Source: Candidatus Nitrosopumilus sp.
GTDB lineage: Archaea > Thermoproteota > Nitrososphaeria > Nitrososphaerales > Nitrosopumilaceae
Assembly (NCBI GenBank): GCA_013215285.1
Contig: JABSRD010000001.1
Coordinates: 344,187-408,186 of the forward strand
DNA length: 64,000 bases
Reading direction: 5' to 3'
Part shown: piece by piece, positions 16,029 through 26,222 of the stretch
Layout: every line of letters begins with the position of its first letter
Position numbering within the stretch: position 1 is the first letter of the stretch
The notes under the pieces: model-generated
Database searches by the model: none
What the model saw: the letters and a program-made list of their open reading frames with translations, nothing else
Told to the model about the DNA's origin: nothing
Translations under genes and position numbers: made by a program

Positions 16029-17648
16029 ATGGCATCAATTCAACAAGGACCAAATGGACCTGTTTTAGTTCTCAAAGAGAGCGCTTTACAACAAAAAGGT
16101 AAAGATGCACAAGAAAATAACATTGCTGCAGCAAAATTAGTTGCAGAATTGGTTAAAAGTAGTCTTGGACCACGTGGTCTTGATAAAATGCTAGTTGATT
16201 CCTTAGGCGATGTTACTATTACAAATGATGGAGCAACAATTCTAAAAGAAATCGATGTTCAACACCCCGCAGCCAAAATGATGGTTGAAATTGCTAAAAC
16301 AGTTGATAATGAAGTAGGCGATGGAACAACATCTTCTGTTGTTTTTGGAGGTGCATTATTGGCTAGAGCAGAAGATCTTCTTAAAAAAGACGTTCATTCA
16401 TCAACTATTGTTGAGGGCTATCAAAATGCCGCTGAAAAAACTCTAGAAATTTACTCAACCTTATCAAAGAAAATTAAACCTGATGATAGAGATTCACTTC
16501 TTAAAGTTGCCACTACTAGTATGCAATCAAAATTAATTTCTGAAGATAGTGGAATTTTATCAAAAATTGTTGTTGATGCAATTCTAAATATTGCAATTAA
16601 GAAAGGTGATGAATATTCTGTTGATCTTGAAAATCTTAAAGTTGAAAAGAAATCTGGTGGTTCAATTCAAGATACACAAATCATAAAAGGTATTGTTTTA
16701 GATAAAGAAATTGTTCATAGTGGAATGCCTACTAAAATTGAAAAGGCACACATTGCATTAATTAATTCAGCATTAGAAATTGAAAAAACTGAGATGAGTT
16801 CAGAAATTAGAATCACTGACCCAACACAAATGCAGATGTTCTTAGAAGAAGAAAATAGGATGCTAAAAACTATGGTTGATAAATTACACGATGTAGGAGC
16901 TAATGTTTTGGTTTGTCAAAAAGGAATTGATGACATTGCACAACATTATCTTGCAAAACATGGCATTATGGCTATTCGTCGTGTTAAAGAAAGTGATATG
17001 ATTAAACTTACTAAAGCAACAGGTGGACGTGTAATTAATAATCTTGATGATCTTTCAGAAAAAGATCTTGGCTATGCTGATTTGGCTCAACAAAAGAAAA
17101 TTGAATCTGATAAATGGGTATTCATTGAAGGTTGTAAACATCCACAGTCTGTTACTTTGCTAATTCGTGGAGGCTCACAAAGAGTAATTGATGAAGTTGA
17201 TCGTTCTATTCATGATGCGTTAATGGTAGTAAAAGATGTAATTGAAAAACCTGAAATTGTTGCAGGTGGTGGAGCACCAGAAGCATTTGCAGCATCACAA
17301 CTTAAAGAATGGGCCAATAATTTTGATGGAAGAGAACAACTTGCAATTAAAAAATATGCTGAAGCACTAGAAACTATTCCATTGACAATTGCGGAAAATG
17401 CAGGAATGGATCCAATTGATACTATGGCCACTCTAAGATCAAAACAAAATCAGGGTCAAAAATGGACTGGTATTGATGCTAGAAATACAAAGATTGCTGA
17501 TATGTTAGCAATTGATGTTGTAGAACCAATTGTTGTTAAAGAACAGATCATTAAATCTGCAACAGAAGCAGCATGCATGATTCTTAGAATAGATGATGTA
17601 ATTGCAGTATCTGGTGGTTCAGGTGGCGGCATGCCTCCAATGGGATAA
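16029..17648 (+). CDS. ths: thermosome subunit (group II chaperonin)
   Basis: A 539-residue subunit of the archaeal CCT-like chaperonin. Apical, intermediate and equatorial blocks are clear: [47 protein letters not shown] (ATP hydrolysis) and VAGGGAPE. It ends in [11 protein letters not shown], a flexible glycine/methionine tail that projects into the chamber. An A-rich TATA-like stretch (TGTTAAAAAG) lies at about 15988-15998. Monocistronic. Confidence 0.97.
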   Translation: MASIQQGPNGPVLVLKESALQQKGKDAQENNIAAAKLVAELVKSSLGPRGLDKMLVDSLGDVTITNDGATILKEIDVQHPAAKMMVEIAKTVDNEVGDGTTSSVVFGGALLARAEDLLKKDVHSSTIVEGYQNAAEKTLEIYSTLSKKIKPDDRDSLLKVATTSMQSKLISEDSGILSKIVVDAILNIAIKKGDEYSVDLENLKVEKKSGGSIQDTQIIKGIVLDKEIVHSGMPTKIEKAHIALINSALEIEKTEMSSEIRITDPTQMQMFLEEENRMLKTMVDKLHDVGANVLVCQKGIDDIAQHYLAKHGIMAIRRVKESDMIKLTKATGGRVINNLDDLSEKDLGYADLAQQKKIESDKWVFIEGCKHPQSVTLLIRGGSQRVIDEVDRSIHDALMVVKDVIEKPEIVAGGGAPEAFAASQLKEWANNFDGREQLAIKKYAEALETIPLTIAENAGMDPIDTMATLRSKQNQGQKWTGIDARNTKIADMLAIDVVEPIVVKEQIIKSATEAACMILRIDDVIAVSGGSGGGMPPMG

Positions 17649-17689
17649 AATTTTAGTTAAAACTAAAACCTTCTAATCTTCATACATCA

Positions 17690-18559
17690 TTGTTGTACAA
17701 AATAGGTGTTGATTTAGGTGGCACTAAAACCGAATCTATTCTGTTAGATGAAAATTTAATTGTTCTAGAAAGAAAAAGAATTTCAACTCCACAAAATGAT
17801 TATCAAGAAATTGTTAAAACAATTTCATCTTTAGTTTTAGATATTTCTAAAAATATTTCAGATTTCTCTGTAGGTGTTTGTACACCTGGTACAATTTCTA
17901 AACAAACTGGATTGATAAAAAATAGTAATACTCAATGTTTGATTGGACGATCATTTAAAGAAGATCTAGAGAAAAATTTAGGAAAAAAAATATCTATGGA
18001 AAATGATGCTAATTGTTTTGCAATGGCTGAATCTACAATGGGTGTTGCTAAAAAATTTAATTTAGTTTTTGGTGTAATTATGGGTACTGGTGTTGGTGGT
18101 GGAATTGTAATTGATGGGAAACTTCATCGTGGTAGAACTAACATTGGAGGTGAATGGGGGCATCATACTTTACATCGAAATGGAAATCTTTGTTATTGTG
18201 GTAAAACTGGGTGTACTGAGACCTACATCAGTGGACCATCTTTGGAAAAACGATGGACTATGTTAACTGGAAATTCTTTATCTCTCCCTGAAATTCTTTC
18301 TAATCTTGATAGTGAGATTGGACAAAAATGGAAAGATGAATTTTTAGAAAATTTTGGATACGGACTAGCTAATGTAATTGATATTTTAGATCCTGATGCG
18401 ATTGTTCTTGGAGGAGGGTTATCAAATATTGATTTTCTGTATACCGAAGGAAAACAATCAGTGTATAGTAAAGTTTTTTCAGATTTAGCTGATACACCAA
18501 TTATCAAAAATAAGTTAGGTGATTCTGCTGGTGTGTTTGGTGCTGCGTTATTAAATTAA
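17690..18559 (+). CDS. ROK family sugar kinase
   Basis: A 289-residue kinase. The N-terminal phosphate loop is IGVDLGGTKTESILLDE, the catalytic Asp is in MENDANCFAMAE, and the zinc site CYCGKTGCTETYISGP is typical of glucokinase/N-acetyl-hexosamine ROK kinases. GTGVGGGIVIDGKLHRG is the second ATP-binding block. Start is TTG at 17690 or 17693. The sugar substrate cannot be read from the sequence. Confidence 0.88.
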   Translation: MLYKIGVDLGGTKTESILLDENLIVLERKRISTPQNDYQEIVKTISSLVLDISKNISDFSVGVCTPGTISKQTGLIKNSNTQCLIGRSFKEDLEKNLGKKISMENDANCFAMAESTMGVAKKFNLVFGVIMGTGVGGGIVIDGKLHRGRTNIGGEWGHHTLHRNGNLCYCGKTGCTETYISGPSLEKRWTMLTGNSLSLPEILSNLDSEIGQKWKDEFLENFGYGLANVIDILDPDAIVLGGGLSNIDFLYTEGKQSVYSKVFSDLADTPIIKNKLGDSAGVFGAALLN

Positions 18560-18568
18560 ACTTGAAAA

Positions 18569-18934
18569 CTATTCACAATATTTATTTTTAATTTTTAAAA
18601 TCTTTTCAACTATATTATTTACATCCGCATCTAATTCTGTACTAATTAGAACTAAACCCGCGCCACCAACAGGAATAGTTATTCGATAAATTTTTTCATA
18701 TTTTGCTAATGCAAAAATTGGTTTTCCAATTTTCTCTGATGTTTTTTTCCGTGTTGACCATCTATACACTGCATGAGATAACGATAATTCTGTTTCTTCT
18801 CTTGATAAGTAACTTTTCAATCCTGAACGCATCTTATCGTAAAGTTCACCATAATCATATACGCCCACATATCTAATTTTTTTATCACATTCTAAAATTT
18901 CATCACAAATTTTTTCATATTCCAAATTTATCAC
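18569..18934 (-). CDS. hypothetical protein (121 aa)
   Basis: A 121-residue soluble protein, helical at first (MINLEYEKICDEILE), with a beta-rich second half (KIYRITIPVGGAGLVLIST) and a final helix. The alternation and length recall small profilin/roadblock-like sensor domains, but I do not recognise the family. Its ATG overlaps the end of guaA by one base, so it is cotranscribed with it. Confidence 0.6.
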   Translation of the reverse strand: MINLEYEKICDEILECDKKIRYVGVYDYGELYDKMRSGLKSYLSREETELSLSHAVYRWSTRKKTSEKIGKPIFALAKYEKIYRITIPVGGAGLVLISTELDADVNNIVEKILKIKNKYCE

Positions 18935-20457
18935 TACTGTGGTTCAATGGTTGCAGGTGGTTTACTTGAAATTGTATAAGTCACCCATGTAACATCTTCA
19001 ATTTCATTTGTAATTCTATTACTCATTTTTTCTAATAGTCCATGTGGTAATCTAGTCCAATCTGCAGTCATTGCATCTATTGAATCTACAACTCGTATCA
19101 TTACTATGTTTCCATATCTTCTCTCATCACCAACAACACCTACCGCACGATCATCTCCTACTGCTGCATATGCTTGCCAGACTTTATCATACCAACCTGC
19201 TTCAATTAATTCTTCTTCTACAATCTTACTTGCTACTTTGGAAATTTGTAGTTTAATTGGTGTAACTTCCCCAATAATTCTTACAGCAAGTCCTGGACCT
19301 GGAAATGGATGTCTCATGAAAAGTTTTTCTGGTACTTCAAGAATTTTTGCTATTTCTCTTACTTCATCTTTGTATAATTCTCTTAATGGTTCTAAAATTT
19401 CTAAGTTAAGCCAATCTGGTAATCCTCCTACATTATGATGAGATTTAATTACAGATGCTGGTCCTTTTGAAACTCCACTTTCAATTACATCTGGATAAAG
19501 TGTACCTTGAGCTAACCATTTGAAAGGTCCATTTTTTTCTGCAAATTCAGTAAAAACATGAATGAATTCTTCTCCAATTATCTTTCTTTTTCTTTCAGGA
19601 TCTTCTACTCCTTTGAGTTTTCCAAGAAAACTATCAGTTGCATTAACTGCTGTAAAATTCACCTTGAAATTGTCTTTGAACATTTCTTCAACTTCTGTTT
19701 CTTCGTTTAATCTTAACAGACCATTATTCACAAAAACACATTTGAGTCTATCACCAATTGCTTTGTGAATTAATAACGCAACAACTGTGGAGTCTATCCC
19801 TCCACTAACCCCACAAAGTACATTTCCTTCTATTTTTGAAATTTTTTCTACAGCTGTATCTATGAAATCCTTCATAGTCCAATTTTGTTTTGCTCCACAA
19901 ACTTTCAAAACAAAATTCTTAAGAATTTCAGTACCTTGTTCTGTATGGATAACTTCAGGATGAAATTGAATTCCATAAACTGATTTTTCATCTGATGCAA
20001 TTGCTGCAGATTTTGCACCTTCTGTATGTCCTATAATTTTAAATCCTGGTGGAATTTCTTCTGCTTCATCTCCATGACTCATCCATGCTCTAACTGATTC
20101 CCCTATACCACTAAGAAGATCATTGTCATTATCAATTGTAAGTAATGATGAACCATATTCTTTGTTTGCTCTTTTTACTTTACCACCATATTTGTTTACG
20201 ATTAATTGATGTCCATAACAAATTCCAAGTAGTGGTAAATTCATATCAAAAATTTTGTCATCTGGAATTGGGGCATCTGAATTATACACACTTGCTGGCC
20301 CTCCTGAAAAAATTATTCCCTTTGGATTATGTTTTTGTAATTCTTCGTAACTAATATCATAAGGAACAAGTTCTGCATAAACCGAAAATTCTCTAATTCT
20401 TCTACAAATCAAATGGCTATATTGAGATCCAAAATCTAAAACTACAATTTTGTCCAT
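18934..20457 (-). CDS. guaA: GMP synthase (glutamine-hydrolysing)
   Basis: About 507 residues in one chain, the glutamine amidotransferase and synthetase parts fused; many archaea encode them separately. The amidotransferase has GICYGHQL (nucleophile Cys) and IQFHPEV; the PP-loop is CGVSGGIDSTVVALL; the C-terminal dimer domain ends in WTRLPHGLLEKMSNRI. It converts XMP to GMP, after guaB. I chose ATG 20457 (MDKIVVL), four bases after the upstream stop. Confidence 0.96.
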   Translation of the reverse strand: MDKIVVLDFGSQYSHLICRRIREFSVYAELVPYDISYEELQKHNPKGIIFSGGPASVYNSDAPIPDDKIFDMNLPLLGICYGHQLIVNKYGGKVKRANKEYGSSLLTIDNDNDLLSGIGESVRAWMSHGDEAEEIPPGFKIIGHTEGAKSAAIASDEKSVYGIQFHPEVIHTEQGTEILKNFVLKVCGAKQNWTMKDFIDTAVEKISKIEGNVLCGVSGGIDSTVVALLIHKAIGDRLKCVFVNNGLLRLNEETEVEEMFKDNFKVNFTAVNATDSFLGKLKGVEDPERKRKIIGEEFIHVFTEFAEKNGPFKWLAQGTLYPDVIESGVSKGPASVIKSHHNVGGLPDWLNLEILEPLRELYKDEVREIAKILEVPEKLFMRHPFPGPGLAVRIIGEVTPIKLQISKVASKIVEEELIEAGWYDKVWQAYAAVGDDRAVGVVGDERRYGNIVMIRVVDSIDAMTADWTRLPHGLLEKMSNRITNEIEDVTWVTYTISSKPPATIEPQ

Positions 20458-20461
20458 ACTA

Positions 20462-21034
20462 TCACTTGTTGACATTTTCAAGCATTCGTGTTAATGACCA
20501 ACCTACAGTGTTGATTAATTCATTCACTCTTTCTTTTTGTCTATAATTCTTGATTATAATTTCTCTAATATCTGAACCATTTTTATTTATAATATAATCA
20601 ATCATTGATTCTTTTTGGATCTTCCCAGTTTCTGCTTCCTCAAAATCTTTCTTTTTCATTTCACCAATAATTCTATCTAAAAAGAATGATTTGAACGGTG
20701 GAGTATCTGCATTAATCTCAATTTCATTATCTAAAATTATGGAAACTTGTTCTGGTGTGACGTATGCATTTGCAATTATTTTACCATCATTTACTCTTTT
20801 GATTGGAATTGAATTTTCTTCATGTTTTTTTATAGATTCAATTTTATTTTCAACCTCAATTTTCTGTGTCTCTAATTGTGAGGCTTTTGTAAAACTAGAT
20901 TCTTTTAACATTAGATCTAAAGATGTGATATTTTTTGCTAACATCTCTATACCTTCTTGATGTTTGTCAATTTGTTCGATCAAACTCTCCTTCAAAGTAA
21001 CAATATCTTTCATTTGCTCCTCTGTGAATTTCAT
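20462..21034 (-). CDS. coiled-coil hypothetical protein upstream of guaA
   Basis: A 190-residue protein. Residues 1-75 look like a coiled coil (KESLIEQIDKHQEGIEMLAK, then heptads around ETQKIEVENKIESIKK). A more compact middle (IANAYVTPEQVSIILDNEIE) and a helical C-terminus follow. No enzymatic motif is seen. It precedes guaA by four bases and is probably cotranscribed. Confidence 0.6.
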   Translation of the reverse strand: MKFTEEQMKDIVTLKESLIEQIDKHQEGIEMLAKNITSLDLMLKESSFTKASQLETQKIEVENKIESIKKHEENSIPIKRVNDGKIIANAYVTPEQVSIILDNEIEINADTPPFKSFFLDRIIGEMKKKDFEEAETGKIQKESMIDYIINKNGSDIREIIIKNYRQKERVNELINTVGWSLTRMLENVNK

Positions 21035-21069
21035 AATTTGATTAATGTGGGATGTGTATTAAATGCATT

Positions 21070-21807
21070 CTAGGTAATTATGTTATTCAGTTCTTTGTAT
21101 GATATTTTTTTAAATCCTTTAATTGGTTTTGATGTGGTAAACAATTCAGATTTTGTATTAGTTGATAGCCATTCTAACAGCAATTTTCCTTTATTTAACT
21201 TCATTAATTTAATTTCTCTCTCAGTTTTTTTTGTGTTTGAATACTTTCCAATTCTGTTTCCAAAATCCATTCCAAATAAAATAATTCTTTTTGCCTCAAA
21301 ATAATTTGCTAGAAAAACTCCTCTATCACCATCTGTAAATCCCCCGAAATTCTGTATTTTACTAAATGGTTTTGATTGAGTTGTTCCAATACAATTTTTA
21401 AAATATTTTACAAGTTCCATTTTTTCTGAGTTATCACCATGTGCATGTACAACAAATATTGATTTTGTTTTTGCAATTTTTTTTAATGCTATTTCATCAC
21501 CATCTAAGTCCGTAATTACAATATCTGGAATGATATTATTTTCTAACAATATTTTGATTGAACTATCTGCAGCTATTTTTATTGATTTTTTTAAATTTTT
21601 TAATTTTGGAATGGCAGTTGATAATGAAGGTCCAGAACCTATGACAAAAACTGTTTTACCTTTCACTAAATTAACAATTTTTTCATTTACATTTGATTTT
21701 TTTAAAATTAAGTTTAAAATGACTGCAGATTCATTATCTTTTTTTTCACTATACTTGAATTCTTTTAAAATATCTGAATATTTTTTCTTCCACCCTGAAA
21801 TCATCAT
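21070..21807 (-). CDS. mptE: 6-hydroxymethyl-7,8-dihydropterin pyrophosphokinase, MptE type
   Basis: About 245 residues of the DUF115/MptE family, which diphosphorylates hydroxymethyl-dihydropterin for tetrahydromethanopterin synthesis in archaea. Key blocks: VFVIGSGPSLSTAI, AADSSIKILLENNIIPDIVI, TDLDGDEIALKK, VVHAHGDN and GGFTDGDRGVFLA. ATG 21807 is preferred to the TTG at 21816. It diverges from a dihydropteroate-synthase-like gene with only about 34 bp between starts; the two act consecutively in the pathway. Confidence 0.88.
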   Translation of the reverse strand: MMISGWKKKYSDILKEFKYSEKKDNESAVILNLILKKSNVNEKIVNLVKGKTVFVIGSGPSLSTAIPKLKNLKKSIKIAADSSIKILLENNIIPDIVITDLDGDEIALKKIAKTKSIFVVHAHGDNSEKMELVKYFKNCIGTTQSKPFSKIQNFGGFTDGDRGVFLANYFEAKRIILFGMDFGNRIGKYSNTKKTEREIKLMKLNKGKLLLEWLSTNTKSELFTTSKPIKGFKKISYKELNNIIT

Positions 21808-21841
21808 ATGACTCAAATTGCATTAGTTTTTGATAAACCAT

Positions 21842-22693
21842 GTGGCTAAACTTGGAAAAATAGGCGTAGGTGGAAAAAACCCTGTACGAATTATGGGTAT
21901 TCTAAATACTAGTCCTGAATCATTTTACAAAAAATCTATCAAGACCACCAAAATTCATGTAAAAAATACTGTTAATCAGATGGAAAATGAAGGTGCAGAT
22001 TTTATTGATGTTGGAGGAATGTCTACTGCTCCTTACCTATCTACAACAGTATCTGAAAAAGTTGAATCAAAAAGAATTCTTGATGCAATTAAAATAATTC
22101 AAAATATATCTAACCTTCCTATTTCTGTTGATACGTGTAGATCTAAAGTTGCTAGAGATGCTTTAGAATTTGGTGTTGAAATAATTAATGATATTTCTGG
22201 ATTAAAATATGATCCAAAAATGCAAGAGACTATTTCAAAATTTACCCCCTCTCTAATTTTATGTGCATATGATTCCAAAACTGTTTTTGGCAATACTATT
22301 GTTGCAACAAAAAAACTTCTCAAGGAAAGCTTGAAACTTGCAAAAAAATCAAATATTTCGCCTGAAAAAATTGTATTAGATCCTGCTATTGGATTTTTTA
22401 GAAATACTGGTGAAGGGCATTTTTTCACAAAAATTAAATCTAATTGGATAGATCGAGATCTTTCAGTAATCAAAAATTTAAAATCTATTAAACTGAGTCA
22501 TCCAATTTTAATTTCTGTTTCAAACAAATCTTTTTTAGGACATCTTTTAGGAAAAGAAAATCCAACTGATCGGTTATTTGGCTCAATAGCTGCTGAAACC
22601 ATATCTGTCATAAATGGTGCTGATATCATTCGTACTCATAATGTAGAAGCAACTAAAGATGCAATTACAATAGCATCAAAACTCTCAAAATAA
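21842..22693 (+). CDS. folP: dihydropteroate synthase family protein
   Basis: About 283 residues, TIM-barrel pterin-binding enzyme. Motifs: RIMGILNTSPESFYK (first pterin loop), GADFIDVGGMSTAP, ISVDTCRSKVARDALE, GVEIINDISGL, LDPAIGFF and ADIIRTHNV. GTG 21842 is the likely start; TTG 21830 is the alternative. With MptE next to it, it probably takes part in tetrahydromethanopterin assembly. Whether it uses p-aminobenzoate or another acceptor is open. Confidence 0.87.
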   Translation: MAKLGKIGVGGKNPVRIMGILNTSPESFYKKSIKTTKIHVKNTVNQMENEGADFIDVGGMSTAPYLSTTVSEKVESKRILDAIKIIQNISNLPISVDTCRSKVARDALEFGVEIINDISGLKYDPKMQETISKFTPSLILCAYDSKTVFGNTIVATKKLLKESLKLAKKSNISPEKIVLDPAIGFFRNTGEGHFFTKIKSNWIDRDLSVIKNLKSIKLSHPILISVSNKSFLGHLLGKENPTDRLFGSIAAETISVINGADIIRTHNVEATKDAITIASKLSK

Positions 22694-22700
22694 CACAAGG

Positions 22701-22709
22701 CTTATAATC
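22701..22709 (+). promoter_or_regulatory. TATA box of guaB
   Basis: CTTATAATC is centred about 33 bp before the TTG start at 22738, in the 44-bp gap after folP. This supports a separate promoter and an almost leaderless guaB message. Confidence 0.45.
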
Positions 22710-22737
22710 AATCTTTAGCTTTCTGAACAAGGTTTCA

Positions 22738-24168
22738 TTGGAATTCAAAGAAGGATTAACTTTTGATGATGTTCTCCTTGTACCTAAATATTCAGATATT
22801 ACAAGTAGAAGTCAAACTAATTTAGATACAAAATTATCTCGAAATATTTCAATTAACATCCCTTTTGTAAGTGCAAACATGGATACTGTCACTGAATCTT
22901 TAATGGCTGTAGCTATGGCTCGTGCTGGTGGTATAGGAATAATTCACAGATTTTTAACAATTAAAGAACAATCTAATGAAGTTCTTAAAGTAAAACGTTC
23001 AGGTAGTGTAATAATAGAAAATCCATACTCAATTTCTTCTGAGAAATCTATTCAAGATGCTTTGAATTATGCAAAAGATAAAGAAATTTCTGGTCTTTTA
23101 GTAATTGATTCTAATTCTAAATTAGTAGGAATAATTACTGAACGAGATTTACTATTTGCTAATTCAAATGGTAACATTCGTGATATTATGACAAAAGATG
23201 TTGTTACTGTAAAACCTGGTGTTACATTAGATGATGCAAAAGAAATTTTACATAAACATAGAATTGAAAAATTACCCATAGTTGATGATTCAGGAATTAT
23301 CAAAGGATTGATCACTAGCAAAGATATTACAATCAATGCTGATTTTCCAAATGCATCCAAAGATAAGAAAGGACGACCATTAGTTGGAGCCGCTGTTGGA
23401 GTAAAAGGTGACTTTTTAGAAAGAAGTGAATCTCTTTTAGATGCAGGTGTAGATGTGCTTGTTGTTGATATAGCTCATGGCCATAGTGAAAATGCAATAA
23501 ACACAGTTCGCAATATCAAAAAAGCATTTCCCGATTGTGAATTAATTGCTGGTAATATTGCAACTGCTCAAGGTGCAGAAGATTTGATAAAAGCCGGTGT
23601 TGATGCAGTAAAAGTTGGTGTAGGTTCTGGTTCCATTTGTATTACTAGAGTGATAACTGGTTCTGGTGTTCCACAATTAACTGCAGTTATGGATTGTGCC
23701 AAAATTGGCAAGGATCATGGGGTTCCAATAATTTCTGATGGTGGTACAAGAACTTCTGGTGATGCAACAAAGGCATTGGCTGCTGGTGCTTCATCTGTAA
23801 TGATAGGTAGTATGCTTGGAGGTACTGATGAATCTCCAGGTACAGTTTTAACTAAAAATGGAAAACGATTCAAAGTTTATCGTGGAATGGCATCCCTTGC
23901 TGCATCTATTGGTAGAAAAACCAAAGAAACAGGCTCATTTTCATTTGATGATGATCTAAATGACTATGTTGCAGAAGGAGTTGAGGCTATGGTTCCATAC
24001 AAAGGAACTGTAGTTGATATCTTAAAACAATTGACAGGTGGTGTTCGTTCTGGATTGAGCTATTGTGGTGCACATACCATTCCTCAAATGCAAGATAATG
24101 CAGAGTTTATCAAAATGTCAAGAGCTGGGTTTGCAGAAAGTCAGCCTCATGATGTTTCTTTAATGTAG
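22738..24168 (+). CDS. guaB: inosine-5'-monophosphate dehydrogenase
   Basis: A 476-residue full-length enzyme, IMP to XMP with NAD+. N-terminal [15 protein letters not shown] and SANMDTVTE; two CBS domains at about residues 85-205 ([31 protein letters not shown]); the catalytic cysteine loop [17 protein letters not shown]; the flap region YRGMASLAA; and YKGTVVDIL near the end. It starts with TTG. It feeds guaA, encoded on the other strand 2.3 kb upstream. Confidence 0.97.
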   Translation: MEFKEGLTFDDVLLVPKYSDITSRSQTNLDTKLSRNISINIPFVSANMDTVTESLMAVAMARAGGIGIIHRFLTIKEQSNEVLKVKRSGSVIIENPYSISSEKSIQDALNYAKDKEISGLLVIDSNSKLVGIITERDLLFANSNGNIRDIMTKDVVTVKPGVTLDDAKEILHKHRIEKLPIVDDSGIIKGLITSKDITINADFPNASKDKKGRPLVGAAVGVKGDFLERSESLLDAGVDVLVVDIAHGHSENAINTVRNIKKAFPDCELIAGNIATAQGAEDLIKAGVDAVKVGVGSGSICITRVITGSGVPQLTAVMDCAKIGKDHGVPIISDGGTRTSGDATKALAAGASSVMIGSMLGGTDESPGTVLTKNGKRFKVYRGMASLAASIGRKTKETGSFSFDDDLNDYVAEGVEAMVPYKGTVVDILKQLTGGVRSGLSYCGAHTIPQMQDNAEFIKMSRAGFAESQPHDVSLM

Positions 24169-24233
24169 TTTACAATTGTTATTCTAGCTGTTAACCTCAA
24201 CTTTTTAGTAAGATTTTGTATTTTTGTTAATTT

Positions 24234-24491
24234 ATGACAGAATCAAATCTTGAAAATCTAATTTCAGACCATCTTGATTCAGTTTATGTAATATCTAATA
24301 GCAAAGCTTCAATTCGTGTCTATAGATCTGGCATTGATCATCTTGCAAAATTTGTTCAGTTCAAGTATGAAAAATCTCTAGAACAAGTAATTTCTGAACT
24401 AAAAGATGATTCTATGGACAAGTACAATGTATTCAAAGACTTTGTAATTTATTTAGATAAAGCAGGAAAGAAACCTGCATTTTATGTGTGA
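24234..24491 (+). pseudogene. truncated tyrosine recombinase, N-terminal SAM-like domain only
   Basis: An 85-codon frame encoding a helical core-binding domain like that of XerC/D and archaeal integrases: LENLISDHLDSVYVISNS, SIRVYRSGIDHLAKFVQF, FKDFVIYLDKAGKKPA. In complete enzymes this domain is followed by the catalytic R-H-R-Y domain of about 180 residues; here translation stops right after KKPAFYV and no catalytic motif follows in the next 400 bp. It is therefore most likely an integrase relic, although a stand-alone DNA-binding remnant with a new role is possible. Confidence 0.6.
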
Positions 24492-24905
24492 ATATCAATT
24501 AATCCTTTGAAAAAAATGATTAGTTAGAACGATATTAGATAATCTTTCTAAACTGGATCAATTTTGATTGTTATCTTGGATGATCTAATTTTATTCCAAG
24601 TGTATTTTGCCAAATCTCATACCTTGTCAACCGTTAATGAGACTTCTCTTGATTGTATTGTTTTTGTTTTCATGATGTAACTATGTGATTTTTACTTAAG
24701 AGCAACGCGTAGAACTGATAAATCGTTCATCTATGAATTGATTTGTAATGCTTGTTAGAAATTTAATTAATAGAAACTAACTGATTGAATTCTGTAATCC
24801 CTAATTTTCAAGGCTAATTTCTTGGTTATTTGCTATAAATCAGATGGTTAATTGAAGCTAATTAATAGAAAGTTTTTATTGTTTTTTTAAACTGCATTTT
24901 GTATT
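24492..24905. other. gene-poor interval after the integrase remnant
   Basis: About 410 bp without an intact gene. It holds a decayed minus-strand reading frame (24548-24673) and otherwise AT-rich sequence. No integrase catalytic motif, tRNA or clear att-like repeat is seen. Confidence 0.5.
24548..24673 (-). pseudogene. small reading frame interrupted by an in-frame TGA
   Basis: From ATG at 24673 to TAG at 24548 there are 42 codons in one frame. The sequence reads MKTKTIQSREVSLTVDKV, a TGA at 24617-24619, then DLAKYTWNKIRSSKITIKIDP. Both halves have protein-like amphipathic composition, so one point change (for example TGG to TGA) may have broken a short gene. It could be chance. Confidence 0.3.
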
Positions 24906-25547
24906 ATGAGTACTGTTTCTGCACAAGCAATTGAAAATTCATTAAAGCAATGCATGGATCCTGAAGTTCCACTAAACATTGTAGAGATGGGGTTAATCTA
25001 TGGAATTGATGTTGCAGAAAATAATGATGTACATATTAAAATGACAATGACTACACAAGGTTGTCCGCTTCATGAAACTTTAGTTCAAGATGCAACAAGA
25101 TATGCAAAAAAAGTTCCTGGAGTAAATAATGTTAATGTTGAAATTGTGTGGGATCCTCCATGGTCAATGGATAAAATGACTGAAGAGGGAAAAATTAAAA
25201 TTAAAAATATGGGTGCTGCTGGATTAAACACTCCTGCACCAATTAATTATGAAACAGCATTACCTCAAGGTGTTGGAAAAATAATCACACAAGAAGATGG
25301 TTCAATGGTGTTGACAAATGAACATGAACAGGGATTCATGGTGAATCAAGCAATAGTTGACTTTTGGAAATCTTGTAATGGGGAACGTAAAGTTACTGAT
25401 TTAGTAGAAGTATTTGCAAAACAAACAGGACTACAAAGAAAACAAGTTGAAAAAGAAGTAATGCAATTACTACAACAACTACGTGATGGTGGATTAATTG
25501 CAATTGCAGGTCAACCTGACACACCAAATGTAGAATTTAGAAAATAA
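24906..25547 (+). CDS. SufT/MIP18-type (DUF59) protein fused to a PqqD-like domain
   Basis: A 213-residue two-domain protein. Residues 1-100 are a DUF59/SufT domain for iron-sulfur maturation: CMDPEVPLNIVEMGLIYG with the DPE motif, and MTTQGCPLHETL with the conserved Cys53. Residues about 120-205 resemble PqqD, the small peptide-chaperone domain: QGFMVNQAIVDFWKSCNGER, then KQVEKEVMQLLQQLRDGGLI. PqqD-like domains hold substrates for radical-SAM enzymes. The fusion would link cluster delivery with a client-binding module; that is inference. A second, single-domain DUF59 gene is at 37.5 kb. Confidence 0.8.
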   Translation: MSTVSAQAIENSLKQCMDPEVPLNIVEMGLIYGIDVAENNDVHIKMTMTTQGCPLHETLVQDATRYAKKVPGVNNVNVEIVWDPPWSMDKMTEEGKIKIKNMGAAGLNTPAPINYETALPQGVGKIITQEDGSMVLTNEHEQGFMVNQAIVDFWKSCNGERKVTDLVEVFAKQTGLQRKQVEKEVMQLLQQLRDGGLIAIAGQPDTPNVEFRK

Positions 25548-25549
25548 TC

Positions 25550-26197
25550 TTAAAAAATATAGTTTGAATTAGCACCATCAAAATTTATTGTAACACCTGA
25601 TAGATATTTTACTTTATTTTCAATTATCCCTTTAACAAAATTTCCAATCTCTTCAGGTTCACCTAGTCTTTTCATAGGTAATGATTTTTTGTATTCTTCA
25701 ATATTTTTTATTAGCTCTTTAGTTCTATCGGTATTAATTGGACCTGGTGCAATGTTGATACAACTGATATTTTTTCCAGCATATTCTTTACTCAAAATTT
25801 TGAAAACTTCACTAAATGCAGCACGATAAGCTGATGAAATTATTAATTTTGGGTTTGGTTCTTTAATCACATTTGAACTGATCAAAAAGATATACCCATT
25901 ATCATTAATTTTGATATTTTGTAAAATCATACAAAATCCTAAAAATAATTGATTGTGATATAATTTCCAATCCTCCTCAGTAATATCTAAGAATTGTTTT
26001 GGAGCAGGACCACCTGTGTTTAGAATTAGAATATCTGTTTGATTATGTTTTTCTAGAAATTTTTTTACACTATCCAAATCTGATGTATCAATATCGTTTT
26101 TTGATGCAGCAAAAACATCAATTTCTAGAGATTTTAATGATTCAGAAATTGCTTTTCCTATTCCACGTGATCCCCCAAGAACAATTGCACTAGTCAT
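25550..26197 (-). CDS. short-chain dehydrogenase/reductase
   Basis: A 215-residue SDR. The NAD(P) loop is VLGGSRGIGKAI. The usual NNAG is replaced by NTGGP, and the catalytic set S-Y-K is visible as LISSN, then SSAYRAAFSE, in which the lysine of YxxxK is not in place (YRAAF). The C-terminal block GAPGPINTDR-like (IAPGPINTDR) and FDGANSNYIF complete the fold. It may be an atypical or non-classical SDR. Substrate unknown. It meets the SufT-PqqD gene tail to tail. Confidence 0.85.
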   Translation of the reverse strand: MTSAIVLGGSRGIGKAISESLKSLEIDVFAASKNDIDTSDLDSVKKFLEKHNQTDILILNTGGPAPKQFLDITEEDWKLYHNQLFLGFCMILQNIKINDNGYIFLISSNVIKEPNPKLIISSAYRAAFSEVFKILSKEYAGKNISCINIAPGPINTDRTKELIKNIEEYKKSLPMKRLGEPEEIGNFVKGIIENKVKYLSGVTINFDGANSNYIF

Positions 26198-26222
26198 GTA
26201 ATTTTAAAATATTATGTGATAA

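Noticed and set aside
17693..18559. ROK-family repressor
   Set aside because: There is no N-terminal helix-turn-helix; the protein begins directly with the kinase phosphate loop.
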